This document shows positions 42,123-51,862 of a stretch of DNA of 64,000 bases, one piece after another. Both the position numbers and the translations under genes were made by a program. Where the stretch lies: NCBI GenBank assembly GCA_963974715.1, contig CAXBDK010000008.1:1-64000 (forward strand), written 5' to 3'. The DNA comes from Sediminicola sp963974715. Its GTDB lineage: Bacteria; Bacteroidota; Bacteroidia; Flavobacteriales; Flavobacteriaceae. Under the pieces are notes generated by a model, which did no database searches, was not told the origin of the DNA, and worked only from the letters and a program-made list of their open reading frames with translations. The number at the start of each line of letters is the position of its first letter. The first letter of the stretch is position 1.

Positions 42123-43832
42123 CTACTTTTTTAATGTTTTCGTTACCTTGCCACAATTGGGCATTTCCTTGCCAAAATAGGGGTTCTCTATCTTCTTTTG
42201 GAAACTCAACCATGTACCTCCCTTTTTGTTGTCGGCCATGGGGCAATACTGCACATATACCTCCTTTCCATCGGTTCCAAAATGCCCCGATAAGTTTACC
42301 AAGGCCGCGGACAGGCCTTTAAAATGATCGCGCTGTTCCCTTAAACTGCCGTCCGATCCCATTTTTTTTGCATTTTCAACGGCTTTTGTAATTTCAAGGC
42401 CCATTTTCTCCCCAAGACCTTCCCGAGGTATGCCCTTAAGTTTCTCCGCCAAAGAACGGGATTTGGCCGCAGCCATTTTTGAATCAGATCGGAACAAAAG
42501 ATCTTTAAGTGCCGTATACTCTTGTAGAATGGTGCCAAAAGCAATATCCGTAACCGGATGCAGATGCACCGTGGGGCTTGCATCGGACATGGCAGGCATG
42601 TCCCTATCGGCCGATTTTCCGGAAATCATGGATTTTTTCCCCTGTAGCTGGGCCGCGGCGTCCACGGTAAAAGTCCCGTTAACGACCACTTCATCACCTA
42701 CTTCCAACCCATCCAAAATAATATAATCGTCCCCTATGGACATGCCGAGCGTCACTTGCGCCATTTCAAAGACTGGGAGGTTTGCATCCCTTTTAATATA
42801 GACCAAGGACCGTTTACCAGTCCATAGGACCGCAGATTTGGGAATGGTAATCTTTTGGTCCGGGGACGATGTTTCCACGGATCCCTTTACGAACATGCCC
42901 GGTTTTAACAAACCCTCCCCATTTTGAAGCAATACCCTTACCGACACGGTTCTTTTTAAATTGTCCACTATTGGTTCAATGAGCGATATCCGAGCGGCCA
43001 TGGTTCGTTCGGAAAACGCATTGGAGGTCACTTGGATATGCTGTCCCTCCTGCAAAAACGGCAATTGGTTTTCGTATGCATCAAAAACGGCCCATACACT
43101 GCCGAGGTCCGACAGCCGGAACAGCACATCCCCCTGTTTGTAATAATTGCCTTCGGCCGCTACAACTTCGGTGACCGTACCGGAGACATCGGCGTACAAC
43201 GGGAAATTCATCATCGGTTTTCCTGTCCGGATCACCTCATCGATCTGCTCGTCCGTCATCTTCCATAGGCCAAGGGTGTTTCTGGCGGCGTCATACAGCT
43301 TTTGATGTGATGTTTTATAGGAAACCGACGTAAGCAACTTGTCCTGTGCCGCATACAACTCGGGAGAGTAGATGGTGCCCAAGAGCTCCCCTTTTTTTAC
43401 ATATTGTCCCACATAGCTCACATTGAGTTTTACCATCCTACCATCAAAAAGTGCGGACTGAATGGTATTGTTACTTTTATTGGGGGTTATCTTTCCCGAG
43501 AGGACCAAGGTATTTTTTTCTGGCCCTCCTGCCATGCCCACTGTTAGGGTCTGTAGATTTGCCAATGCCATTGCTTCTTCCGACAGTTTGAACTGATCTA
43601 CGTCCAGTCCGTCCGAACCCGCTTCCACCGGTACGAGGTCCATTCCACATAGGGGACATGTGGAGGGTGCCGCTTTTACGATCTCGGGGTGCATGGAACA
43701 GGTCCACCGTTCTGAGGAAGCCGCGGTTTGACCATCCTGGTGCAGGTGCCCGCCATCCCTGTCGGCCGCAATATAGCCCAGTACCAGGCCAATTCCCAGA
43801 AGAATCGCATATATGCCATATTTCTTTTTCAT
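42123..43832 (-). CDS. cusB: Heavy-metal RND efflux periplasmic adaptor (CusB-like) with DUF3347
   Basis: 569 aa. N-terminal membrane anchor (5-24), a heavy-metal-binding domain with WTCSMHPEIVKAAPSTCPLC (about 43-62), then the membrane-fusion-protein core (beta-barrel, lipoyl and hairpin; about 95-400, LGTIYSPELYAAQDKLL). C-terminal DUF3347 (about 420-525) ends with YVQYCPMADNKKGGTWL and NPYFG plus NCGK, matching the protein at 5915-6781. It connects the CusA pump to the outer membrane for Cu(I)/Ag(I) export. It is the second gene after cusA, 177 bp apart. Confidence 0.93.
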   Translation of the reverse strand: MKKKYGIYAILLGIGLVLGYIAADRDGGHLHQDGQTAASSERWTCSMHPEIVKAAPSTCPLCGMDLVPVEAGSDGLDVDQFKLSEEAMALANLQTLTVGMAGGPEKNTLVLSGKITPNKSNNTIQSALFDGRMVKLNVSYVGQYVKKGELLGTIYSPELYAAQDKLLTSVSYKTSHQKLYDAARNTLGLWKMTDEQIDEVIRTGKPMMNFPLYADVSGTVTEVVAAEGNYYKQGDVLFRLSDLGSVWAVFDAYENQLPFLQEGQHIQVTSNAFSERTMAARISLIEPIVDNLKRTVSVRVLLQNGEGLLKPGMFVKGSVETSSPDQKITIPKSAVLWTGKRSLVYIKRDANLPVFEMAQVTLGMSIGDDYIILDGLEVGDEVVVNGTFTVDAAAQLQGKKSMISGKSADRDMPAMSDASPTVHLHPVTDIAFGTILQEYTALKDLLFRSDSKMAAAKSRSLAEKLKGIPREGLGEKMGLEITKAVENAKKMGSDGSLREQRDHFKGLSAALVNLSGHFGTDGKEVYVQYCPMADNKKGGTWLSFQKKIENPYFGKEMPNCGKVTKTLKK

Positions 43833-44009
43833 AAATTCAAGTCCATTTATATTTTCATTGCTAAGATGTAATTTCCCACCTAGCGACCCTTAATAAAGTA
43901 AGCCAGATCATTCCAAAATATAACCATTTTTTGGCAATTTCCCTTCTTTTATAACTGTCCGCAACCGTACGCAACCATAGCAATCCCCATTCCTTTTATA
44001 GGTTCTGTT

Positions 44010-47000
44010 TTAAACAGATGGGCCCTTTCCCGACAAGATTCTTTCTTTTTTCCAACTGAACAGTACGGGGACCACAAATAAGGTTATCAAGGCCATCAAC
44101 ATACCTCCGAAAGCGGGAATCGCCATGGCGATCATAATATCACTGCCGCGGCTAGTGGAGGTAAGTACCGGCAACAAGGCCAAAATGGTAGTCCCTGTAG
44201 TCATTAGACAGGGCCGTATCCTTTTCTTTCCCGCCTCCACCACGGATTCCCTGATTTCCGCGATACTTGTTGGATCGTTCTTTCTAAAGACCTGTACCAG
44301 ATAGGTGGCCATGACCACCCCATCGTCCGTAGCAATGCCAAAAAGGGCCAAAAACCCTACCCAAACCGCTACACTAAGGTACACTGTCCTGATATTAAAA
44401 AGTTCCCTAATGCCCATAAAATCCATAAACCAGGGCTGTCCGTACAACCAGATCAGGATAAACCCACCGGCAAATGCCACTGCCACGCCGGAGAACACCA
44501 TCAATGCGATGGACACGGAACGGAACTGGAAATACAGTATCAAAAAAATTGCCATGAGCACCAAAGGAACTACATAGGACAATGTCCTCTCCGCATGCAA
44601 TTGGTTTTCATAGGTTCCCGAAAATTCATATTCCATTCCGGGCGGAACCTGCAGTTCGCCCGATTCCAATTTTTTACGGATCTTTTCCGTAGCGTTCGCG
44701 ATAACGGTCTGCTCTGCCATTTCTGGAAGCTTATCAAAAACTACATATCCGATATAAAATCCGTCCTCGCCCTTAATGGATTGCGGACCCAGTTCATAAT
44801 TAACCGTTACGAACTCTCCCAAGGGAACGGTGCCGCCATTATCCAAGTTTACATATACGGCTTCCAGATCTTCCGGCCCGGCCCTAAGTTCCCTAGGGTA
44901 CCTCACCCTTATGGAGTAGCGTTCCCTACCCTCTACGGTCTGTCCCATTACCTTCCCTCCAATGGCGACTTCCAGTGCTTCCTGCACTTGGTCGATGGAA
45001 ATCCCGTATCGCGCCGTCTTTTTACGGTCTATATCCAATAATAGGTAAGGTTTTCCCATTATCCTATCCGCAAATACACTCTCCTTGTCCACCCCTTCCA
45101 CTTCCTTCAGTACATTTCCCAATAACTTCCCGAAACGTTCCAATTCCCCTAGGTCCTGTCCTTTTACCTTAATGCCCATCGGCGATCGCATTCCCGTCTG
45201 TAACATCACCATTCTGGTCTCTATGGGCTGTAATTTGGGGGCCGAAGTGACCCCGGGCAGGGTGGTCCGTTGTTTTATGAGTTCCCAAATATCCGCCTTC
45301 GTCCGTACGGATGATCTCCAGTTCCTATAAAATTCCCCTTTCCTATCTGGAACAAGGTCCTCCTTACTGGCTCCTTTGGCCATCCCCACAAATTCCCCGC
45401 TTTTGGTCTCAAAATCTCCCTTTTCGTTTACCTTGAAGGGAATGGGGCGCCCATTTTCATCCTCGATGTATTCCGTTTTATAAAAAATGATGTTTTCGTA
45501 CATGGAAAGCGGTGCGGGATCGAGTGCCGACTCCACCCTACCGGCCTTGCCCAACACTTTTTCAACTTCTGGAATCTGGGCCACCGCCATATCCAATCGC
45601 TGTAATACCTCTTTGTTGACCGCCGTACCCGAATGCGGCAGGGAAGAGGGCATCAACAGGAACGAACCTTCATCCAAGGATGGCATAAACTCCTTACCCG
45701 TAGAACCCATAATGAGAAGTCCGCAGGTAACAAAAAATAATGGAATACCAAGAAAAACCATCTTATGCCGCAGGGCCCAGTTTAAAATTTGCGTGTAATA
45801 CTTCATAAAAAGCATAAACGTTCCCAATACGAGACCGCATAGCAATGCCACGAAAAAAAAGTTGAAAAAAATGTTCCAACCATACCCGAGTGGCCGCCAG
45901 TAAATGGCCAACAGTAAGAGTATGAACGCACAACAGAAAGAAAGGGTAATAACGGCCGCTTGTCTTGGCGACAATTTACCGTATATTTTTAAGAACCCCA
46001 CGATGGCCAGTACCCAAAGGGCCAAACCTAGAAAGTGGCCCATAAATACGGCGGCGGTACCCAAAAAAACCAAAAACCCATTAAAAACAAGGCCTATGGA
46101 CCTCCCTTCCACATATTTTCTGAAAACAAGGGCGGCAAAGGGAGGTATGAGGAACAAGGTGGTGACCAGGGCAGCAGAAAGTGCAACGGTTTTGGTAAAT
46201 GCCAAAGGACCAAAGAGTTTCCCCTCTGCCCCCGTAAGTACAAAGACAGGAATAAAACTGATGATGGTCGTAAGCCCTGCGGTCACGATTGCCCCCGAAA
46301 CTTCCGTGGTCGCTTTATAGACCGTGCGATCTATATTATTGGAGTTCCCTTCAATTTCCAAATGTCTCACGATGTTCTCCGAAAGGATGATCCCCATATC
46401 AACTATGGTCCCAATGGCTATGGCGATTCCCGAAAGGGCCACAATATTGGCTTCCACCTTGAATATTTTCATGGCTATAAAGACCATAAGTACCGCAACG
46501 GGCAATAATCCAGAGATAAGGGCGGAGACCCTAAGGTTGGACAACATTAAAATCACTACCAGGACCGTGATCAGAATTTCAAATGTCAGGGCATCGCCCA
46601 ATGTGTCCAAGGTTTCCCCGATAAGTTCCGTCCTATCATAAAAGGGAACGATCGTAAGGGTGGTTTTGCTACCGTCCTTTAGTATTTTGGATGGCATTCC
46701 CGCAGCCGAAGCTTTTATCCTTTCCTTGATCCCTTGGATGACCTTAAGGGGGTTGGCGCCATATCTGGATACTACGACCCCACCGACTACCTCTGCCCCA
46801 CCCTTGTCCAAGATACCCCGGCGATCTGCCGGCCCCATGGAGACCTTGGCTATATCCCTTATTAAAATAGGTGTGAAATTATCCGATCTCACAGGGGAAT
46901 TGGCAATGTCGTCAATGGACGTCACATATCCCAAACCCCTTATAAAATATTCAGCCTGATTGATTTCCAATGTCTTGGCACCAACGTCCTTATTGTTTTC

Positions 47001-47687
47001 CTTAAGTGCCCTGACCACTTGGGAGAGGGAAACGTTGTACTGTTTCATCAGTTCGGGATCGACATCCACCTGATACTCCTGGACAAAACCACCGATAGAG
47101 GCCACCTCCGATACCCCTTCGGTAGCGGCAAGGGCGTTTTTGACATAAAAATCCTGAACGCTCCTCACCTCGTGAAGATCCCATCCTCCAGTAACCTTCC
47201 CCTGTTGATCGCGGCCTTCGAGCGTGTACCAAAAAATCTGGCCCATCGCCGTAGCATCGGGCCCTAAGGTAGGCCTCACGTCCTTGGGCAAAAGATTCGA
47301 GGGTATGGAACTCAATTTTTCAAGTATGCGGCCCCTGGCCCAATAGAAGTCGATGTCCTCTTCAAAAATGATGTAAATACTGGAAAATCCGAACATGGAT
47401 GAACTTCTAACGGTCTTAATGCCGGGGATGCCCAATAAGGTAGAGGTCAAAGGATACGTTATCTGATCTTCAATATCCCGAGGTGATTGTCCGTTCCATT
47501 CGGTATAAACGATCTGCTGGTTTTCCCCAAGATCGGGGATGGCATCTACGTTCACGGGATCATGGGGCAAAATGCCCATACCCAGATCGAAAGGGGAATT
47601 CACGATTCCCCATCCCAAGAATAAAAGCAGCAGGATAAATGCCACCAGTTTGTTACCTATTAAAAAATTTATGCTTCTGTCCAGCAT
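44010..47687 (-). CDS. cusA: CusA/CzcA family heavy-metal RND efflux pump
   Basis: 1225 aa, longer than the usual 1040. Inner-membrane proton-driven pump. Contains the RND N-terminus (RSINFLIGNKLVAFILLL), porter domain (LGPDATAMGQIFWYTLEG), TM4 proton relay GIAIAIGTIVDMGIILSEN with its Asp (about 420-435), and TM10 LFGIATDDGVVMATYL. Residues about 529-620 form an insertion of about four extra hydrophobic helices (GFLVFLGTAAVFMGHFLGLA to LVLGTFMLFM) between TM6 and the second porter half. The Met triad cannot be placed by eye. It exports Cu/Ag-type ions with the CusB-like partner. No CusC outer-membrane factor is next to it. Confidence 0.95.
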   Translation of the reverse strand: MLDRSINFLIGNKLVAFILLLLFLGWGIVNSPFDLGMGILPHDPVNVDAIPDLGENQQIVYTEWNGQSPRDIEDQITYPLTSTLLGIPGIKTVRSSSMFGFSSIYIIFEEDIDFYWARGRILEKLSSIPSNLLPKDVRPTLGPDATAMGQIFWYTLEGRDQQGKVTGGWDLHEVRSVQDFYVKNALAATEGVSEVASIGGFVQEYQVDVDPELMKQYNVSLSQVVRALKENNKDVGAKTLEINQAEYFIRGLGYVTSIDDIANSPVRSDNFTPILIRDIAKVSMGPADRRGILDKGGAEVVGGVVVSRYGANPLKVIQGIKERIKASAAGMPSKILKDGSKTTLTIVPFYDRTELIGETLDTLGDALTFEILITVLVVILMLSNLRVSALISGLLPVAVLMVFIAMKIFKVEANIVALSGIAIAIGTIVDMGIILSENIVRHLEIEGNSNNIDRTVYKATTEVSGAIVTAGLTTIISFIPVFVLTGAEGKLFGPLAFTKTVALSAALVTTLFLIPPFAALVFRKYVEGRSIGLVFNGFLVFLGTAAVFMGHFLGLALWVLAIVGFLKIYGKLSPRQAAVITLSFCCAFILLLLAIYWRPLGYGWNIFFNFFFVALLCGLVLGTFMLFMKYYTQILNWALRHKMVFLGIPLFFVTCGLLIMGSTGKEFMPSLDEGSFLLMPSSLPHSGTAVNKEVLQRLDMAVAQIPEVEKVLGKAGRVESALDPAPLSMYENIIFYKTEYIEDENGRPIPFKVNEKGDFETKSGEFVGMAKGASKEDLVPDRKGEFYRNWRSSVRTKADIWELIKQRTTLPGVTSAPKLQPIETRMVMLQTGMRSPMGIKVKGQDLGELERFGKLLGNVLKEVEGVDKESVFADRIMGKPYLLLDIDRKKTARYGISIDQVQEALEVAIGGKVMGQTVEGRERYSIRVRYPRELRAGPEDLEAVYVNLDNGGTVPLGEFVTVNYELGPQSIKGEDGFYIGYVVFDKLPEMAEQTVIANATEKIRKKLESGELQVPPGMEYEFSGTYENQLHAERTLSYVVPLVLMAIFLILYFQFRSVSIALMVFSGVAVAFAGGFILIWLYGQPWFMDFMGIRELFNIRTVYLSVAVWVGFLALFGIATDDGVVMATYLVQVFRKNDPTSIAEIRESVVEAGKKRIRPCLMTTGTTILALLPVLTSTSRGSDIMIAMAIPAFGGMLMALITLFVVPVLFSWKKERILSGKGPSV

Positions 47688-47908
47688 TTGAACGATAATG
47701 GATTAACAGTTCCGAAAAAGACCAGATACAATGTTTTGATCAGTAAAGGAAATCCCTTTACCTAAAAACGTATTTCAGCAATTAAAAGTACGGGATCGCA
47801 TATTAATTATGGATATACCGCCCAAACAAAAAAAGAAAACCCGAAAAAACGACAATTGAGGATTTTTGAATATAGGACATGGGAGAGCGTACCTGTTCAA
47901 AACGGCCA

Positions 47909-47930
47909 CACCCATGGAAGACCATGGGTG
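47909..47930. terminator. Hairpin between cusA and the OmpA gene
   Basis: CACCCATGG (47909-47917), loop AAGA, CCATGGGTG (47922-47930), a perfect 9 bp stem 40 bp downstream of the OmpA-family stop. It lacks a T-run. Confidence 0.45.
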
Positions 47931-47969
47931 CATGCACGAATTGTAAACACTTAAACTATCTATGGCATC

Positions 47970-49124
47970 CTAAAACTTTATCACCTTAAATTCAGATCTA
48001 CGGTTCACGAAGTGTTTTTCCTCGGAACAATATGTATGGTCATCACATTCGTTCAGCAGATCATTTTCCCCATGTGCCTCCGCTGTCAACCGATCCGTTG
48101 CTATTCCCTGTTCCACCAAATAATCTATGGTTCGGTCCACTCGTCTTTTGGACAACCATAAGTTATAACTCTCTTCGCCCCTACTATCGGTATGGGAAGA
48201 AACTTCAAGGTATACTGTAGGTTCCCTATGCAAGATAGCGCCCAATTTGTTCAGGATTTCCTTGGAGCCGTTGTTTAGGTAGGAAGAGTTCAGGGCAAAA
48301 TGGACATTCCCCAAAGCCTTGATTTCGTTTTCAAGGTCCGTACGCCTCTTCATTTCTGCATCGGCCTTGGCCTTTGCCGCAGCGGCAATCCTATCCGCTT
48401 CCTGTTGGCGGGCCAATTGTTCGGCCAGTTCCTTGGCCCTATCGGCAGCGGCGGTAGAATCTGCCACTCGTTGCCTTTCATTGGCCAGTTCTTCCATCAG
48501 GGCCAGTTTTTCCTTTCCTTTTTTGGAAAGTTCCTTTTCCATATTAAACTGGTAGACCAGACCGGCAGCATGTTGAATGTGGTTGGAAGCCTTATTTCCC
48601 ATACTCCATTTTCCGCTGGAACTCAGGTCGAGCGCAATTCGATCGGAAAACCAGGTCCTAAAACCTATAACGGCATTGTAGGTCCCCCGGGAAACATCAT
48701 TTGCATCGGTATATCCAATACCCGCACCTACATAAGGATCGAACCAAGCGGTCTGTCCAACCAATTTGTTAAGATCGTACGACAATCTTGCGTCCAAGCC
48801 GAAATAGTCCTTATCTTCCATGTTCACGGCCCGATCCACCACTTTTCCTTCCTTATATTTATTATAGGTACCGATCGCTTCCAAACCAATACCGCTCCTG
48901 AAATATCGTCCAATACTGATCCTTGAAGGGAAGGGGACCGCATGCCAGGCGTCCTCCACTTCAAAAAGGTGCTCGAACATAAAACCGGAATCGTCCACTA
49001 TGTTCGTTCCCAGCCCTACCATCCAAGAACTTACCACTATACTGTCCTTGGACGTAAGCTCTACCTCTTGGGCCAATCCCAATTGGAACACTGCAAATAC
49101 CATTATTATAAAATACTTCCGCAT
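47970..49124 (-). CDS. OmpA family outer-membrane protein
   Basis: 384 aa from ATG 49124, where the signal peptide starts (MRKYFIIMVFAVFQLGLAQ). The longer ORF adds 39 residues without a signal. An N-terminal eight-strand beta-barrel (about 25-190) precedes an Ala/Arg/Glu-rich coiled coil (about 200-265, RAKELAEQLARQQEADRIAA) and an OmpA-like peptidoglycan-binding domain (about 270-384, EVSSHTDSRGEESYN, LSKRRVDRTIDYL, AHGEN, NRRSEF). It anchors the outer membrane to peptidoglycan. Confidence 0.93.
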   Translation of the reverse strand: MRKYFIIMVFAVFQLGLAQEVELTSKDSIVVSSWMVGLGTNIVDDSGFMFEHLFEVEDAWHAVPFPSRISIGRYFRSGIGLEAIGTYNKYKEGKVVDRAVNMEDKDYFGLDARLSYDLNKLVGQTAWFDPYVGAGIGYTDANDVSRGTYNAVIGFRTWFSDRIALDLSSSGKWSMGNKASNHIQHAAGLVYQFNMEKELSKKGKEKLALMEELANERQRVADSTAAADRAKELAEQLARQQEADRIAAAAKAKADAEMKRRTDLENEIKALGNVHFALNSSYLNNGSKEILNKLGAILHREPTVYLEVSSHTDSRGEESYNLWLSKRRVDRTIDYLVEQGIATDRLTAEAHGENDLLNECDDHTYCSEEKHFVNRRSEFKVIKF

Positions 49125-49445
49125 GATCTTCAACTTAGAAATTTGTAGGACGAAAGTAGCACCATTGTAATCTGGACGGGCAAGAAAATCTTTAAAGGGC
49201 ATTATTACTCGACAAAGGAACCAACTTTTGGGTTTTATCAAAAAACCAGCGAATTTGAAGGATATTTCCGTAACGCCCAGAAGTATTTATTACCGTTAAA
49301 AGGATATCCACGGGCCATTTGGGAAACGCTATAGGGGCGGAAACGGTCCAAATTTTTTCTTGTAGCGCTTTCTTTATGCACAAAAAATGTAGGAGCGACA
49401 ACGCTTGCTTCCCTCCTTAATTGGCCACTACCAAAATCCACCTAG

Positions 49446-49476
49446 TTGTGCACAGCTGTTATTAATCGTATTTTTG
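49446..49476 (+). promoter_or_regulatory. mnmE promoter
   Basis: TTG (49446-49448), 20 bp, TATTTTTG (49469-49476): exact consensus and spacing. Transcription should begin near 49483, which places the ATG at 49478 outside the message and favours the ATG at 49493. Confidence 0.6.
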
Positions 49477-49492
49477 TATGCAAAATACATCT

Positions 49493-50890
49493 ATGCTTCC
49501 CAAAGACATTATTATAGCCCTTGCCACGGCTTCAGGAGCGGGGGCCATTGCGGTGGTCAGGATTTCCGGACCGGGGGCCCTTGGCCTTGTAGGGCCCTTC
49601 TTTAGGTCGGTACGTGGCAAGGAACTTACCGAGCAAAGATCACATACCATTCACTTGGGCCATATCATGGATGGGGAACGTATCTTGGACGAAGTGTTGA
49701 TTTCCATTTTTAAAGGGCCCCATTCTTATACCGGGGATGACGTGGTGGAGATCTCCTGCCATGGTTCGCCCTATATACAACAACAGATCATCCAACTTTT
49801 TTTACGGAACGGGTGCAGGACCGCCGAAGCGGGCGAATTTACGCTCCGTGCCTTTTTGAATGGAAAGCTGGACCTAAGCCAGGCGGAGGCGGTGGCCGAC
49901 CTGATCGCATCGGACAATGAGGCGAGCCACCAAATAGCCATACAACAGATGCGGGGCGGCTTTAGCAACGAGATAAAAAAATTGCGGGAAGAGCTCCTCA
50001 ATTTTGCTTCCTTGATGGAACTGGAACTCGATTTTGCCGAGGAAGATGTTGAATTTGCCGATAGGGCACAATTTAGGGCCCTCTTGACCAAGATAAAGGA
50101 AATCCTAAAACGGCTTATCGATTCCTTTGCGGTGGGCAATGTGATCAAAAATGGAATCCCCATTGCCATTGTGGGCGAGCCGAATGTTGGGAAGTCCACC
50201 CTCCTGAACGCGCTCTTGAACGAAGAGCGCGCAATTGTAAGCGAGGTGGCCGGCACCACCAGAGATACTATTGAGGATGAAATTGCCATAGGGGGCATCG
50301 GGTTCCGATTTATAGATACCGCCGGTATACGGGACACCCAGGATATAGTGGAAAAAATCGGGATAAAAAAGACTTTTGAGAAAATGGAGCTCGCCCAGAT
50401 AGTGGTTCTTTTGGTAGATGCCCATAACCTGGCTTCCGATCCCGAAAAACTACGCCTTAGCAAAGTGGAGCTCGACAGGATAAGGGCCAACCAGCCCCAT
50501 AAGCCTTTATTGGTATTGGCCAATAAGAGCGATACACTGGAAGCGCATTCGAGAGAAGCATTGGACGCACAGCTCCCCCACTTACATTTTATCTCCGCCA
50601 AAACGGGGGAAGGGGTGGAAAGTTTGAAATCAAAGCTTTTGGAATACGTAAATACAGGGGCCCTGCGCAACAATGGGACCATTGTGACCAATACCAGGCA
50701 CTACAATTCCCTCCTAAAGGCACTGGAAGCCATAGAGCAGGTACAGCAAGCAATGGACGACGGACTTCCGGGCGACCTGATGGCCATAGACATCCGACAG
50801 GCGCTTTACCATTTTGGGGAAATTACGGGCGAAATCACTTCGGACGATCTGTTGGGAAATATATTTGCCAATTTTTGTATCGGGAAATAG
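49493..50890 (+). CDS. mnmE: tRNA modification GTPase MnmE
   Basis: 465 aa from ATG 49493 (MLPKDIIIALATASGAG), chosen because the ATG five codons upstream lies before the predicted transcription start. N-terminal folate-binding domain (1-118), helical domain, and an inserted G domain (about 220-375) with GEPNVGKSTLLNALL (G1), DTAG (G3) and NKSD (G4). The C-terminus ends with CIGK, the invariant Cys motif. With MnmG it makes the 5-carboxymethylaminomethyl modification at U34 of tRNA. Single gene with a clear terminator. Confidence 0.97.
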   Translation: MLPKDIIIALATASGAGAIAVVRISGPGALGLVGPFFRSVRGKELTEQRSHTIHLGHIMDGERILDEVLISIFKGPHSYTGDDVVEISCHGSPYIQQQIIQLFLRNGCRTAEAGEFTLRAFLNGKLDLSQAEAVADLIASDNEASHQIAIQQMRGGFSNEIKKLREELLNFASLMELELDFAEEDVEFADRAQFRALLTKIKEILKRLIDSFAVGNVIKNGIPIAIVGEPNVGKSTLLNALLNEERAIVSEVAGTTRDTIEDEIAIGGIGFRFIDTAGIRDTQDIVEKIGIKKTFEKMELAQIVVLLVDAHNLASDPEKLRLSKVELDRIRANQPHKPLLVLANKSDTLEAHSREALDAQLPHLHFISAKTGEGVESLKSKLLEYVNTGALRNNGTIVTNTRHYNSLLKALEAIEQVQQAMDDGLPGDLMAIDIRQALYHFGEITGEITSDDLLGNIFANFCIGK

Positions 50891-50900
50891 GTTCGATAAA

Positions 50901-50932
50901 AAAAAGCCCTACCAACCGGTAAGGCTTCTTTA
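50901..50932 (+). terminator. mnmE terminator
   Basis: AAGCCCTACC and GGTAAGGCTT pair around AACC (stem about 50904-50927), followed by CTTTAAG and preceded by an A-run. Imperfect but typical intrinsic terminator. Confidence 0.7.
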
Positions 50933-51035
50933 AGAATCAACCACCTGATTCCATGAACTGAACTAACTAATCTTATTTTAACCGATAAAATTGATATAGG
51001 GAATATCTATTGCTCCCAAATCTTGATTATATACC

Positions 51036-51833
51036 TTATTCAGGCCTAAATATCCATGTCCAGCCTGTACCGCCCGCATTGTTCTCAAAGTAAAGCACCA
51101 TCTCATCGGGGGTCAATGAAATAATGGTATACAGCCCTTCTGGATTTCCCTGTTCAGCTCCCAAAATATTTGCACCGTTTACCTGTAATGTCTGATTGGC
51201 CACATCGAGTACAAAACTACCTACCACAGGGGTTGCTTCCGGACCGGAATAATACGTAAAATTTGCGGCGCCATCCAAATCGAATTCCATTCTTCCTGCT
51301 GCGTCGGTAGGGGGACAGCAATCCCCTGCGGCATTCCACCAAGCGGTTCCCCATGCTGTGGGATCATTGGGTGGTGACATATACCACCACATTCCACCGT
51401 CCGCTGTAGGACCTCCGTTAAAAACCCACGTTTTGCCCACGGCAGTCTCGTCGCTTACCAGATCGTACCAGTCTTGGTGCAGCGCATTGTCTAACTGATC
51501 GATCTGTACCTCAATGGTCTTGGTAAAGAATTCCGCCCCTAGGGTTCCGTTAAAGGTAAATGTTGCCGTACCTGGAATCGGGTATACAAATTCTACCTTA
51601 TCGGTGAATGCCCGACCAAGGTTGTAGTCCCAAAAACCCGTGACCCCCGGAGTAACCATATCAAGCTCTATTTTGTTCCCTCCCGGGGTACTTTGTGTAG
51701 CGATCAATTCCACCCCTTCCACATCGGTGGAATTTTCTAAATAATCCCTGTCTTCAATAGGTTCACAACCCAGAACCAACATAAGGATGCCGGTCATGAA
51801 CAATCCAAAAGATAGTATATTGTTATTTTTCAT
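51036..51833 (-). CDS. Surface lipoprotein of the second SusCD locus
   Basis: 265 aa from ATG 51833. Lipobox LVLGC with Cys near residue 23. Beta-rich. The middle holds KTWVFNGGPTADGGMWWYMS, TAWGTAWWNAAGDCCPPTDA and MEFDLDGAANFTYYSG, and the end is NNAGGTGWTWIF. The aromatic-rich pattern is like that of glycan-binding lipoproteins encoded third after SusC and SusD. It likely binds the polysaccharide at the cell surface. The family is not firmly recognised. It starts 30 bp after the SusD stop, so it belongs to that operon. Confidence 0.75.
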   Translation of the reverse strand: MKNNNILSFGLFMTGILMLVLGCEPIEDRDYLENSTDVEGVELIATQSTPGGNKIELDMVTPGVTGFWDYNLGRAFTDKVEFVYPIPGTATFTFNGTLGAEFFTKTIEVQIDQLDNALHQDWYDLVSDETAVGKTWVFNGGPTADGGMWWYMSPPNDPTAWGTAWWNAAGDCCPPTDAAGRMEFDLDGAANFTYYSGPEATPVVGSFVLDVANQTLQVNGANILGAEQGNPEGLYTIISLTPDEMVLYFENNAGGTGWTWIFRPE

Positions 51834-51862
51834 CTTTTTATATTTTTTGATTAAGAATACTG

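Noticed and set aside
49771..50691. 306-codon minus-strand ORF antisense to mnmE
   Set aside because: Ser-rich translation without domain features. The plus strand encodes the full MnmE motifs.
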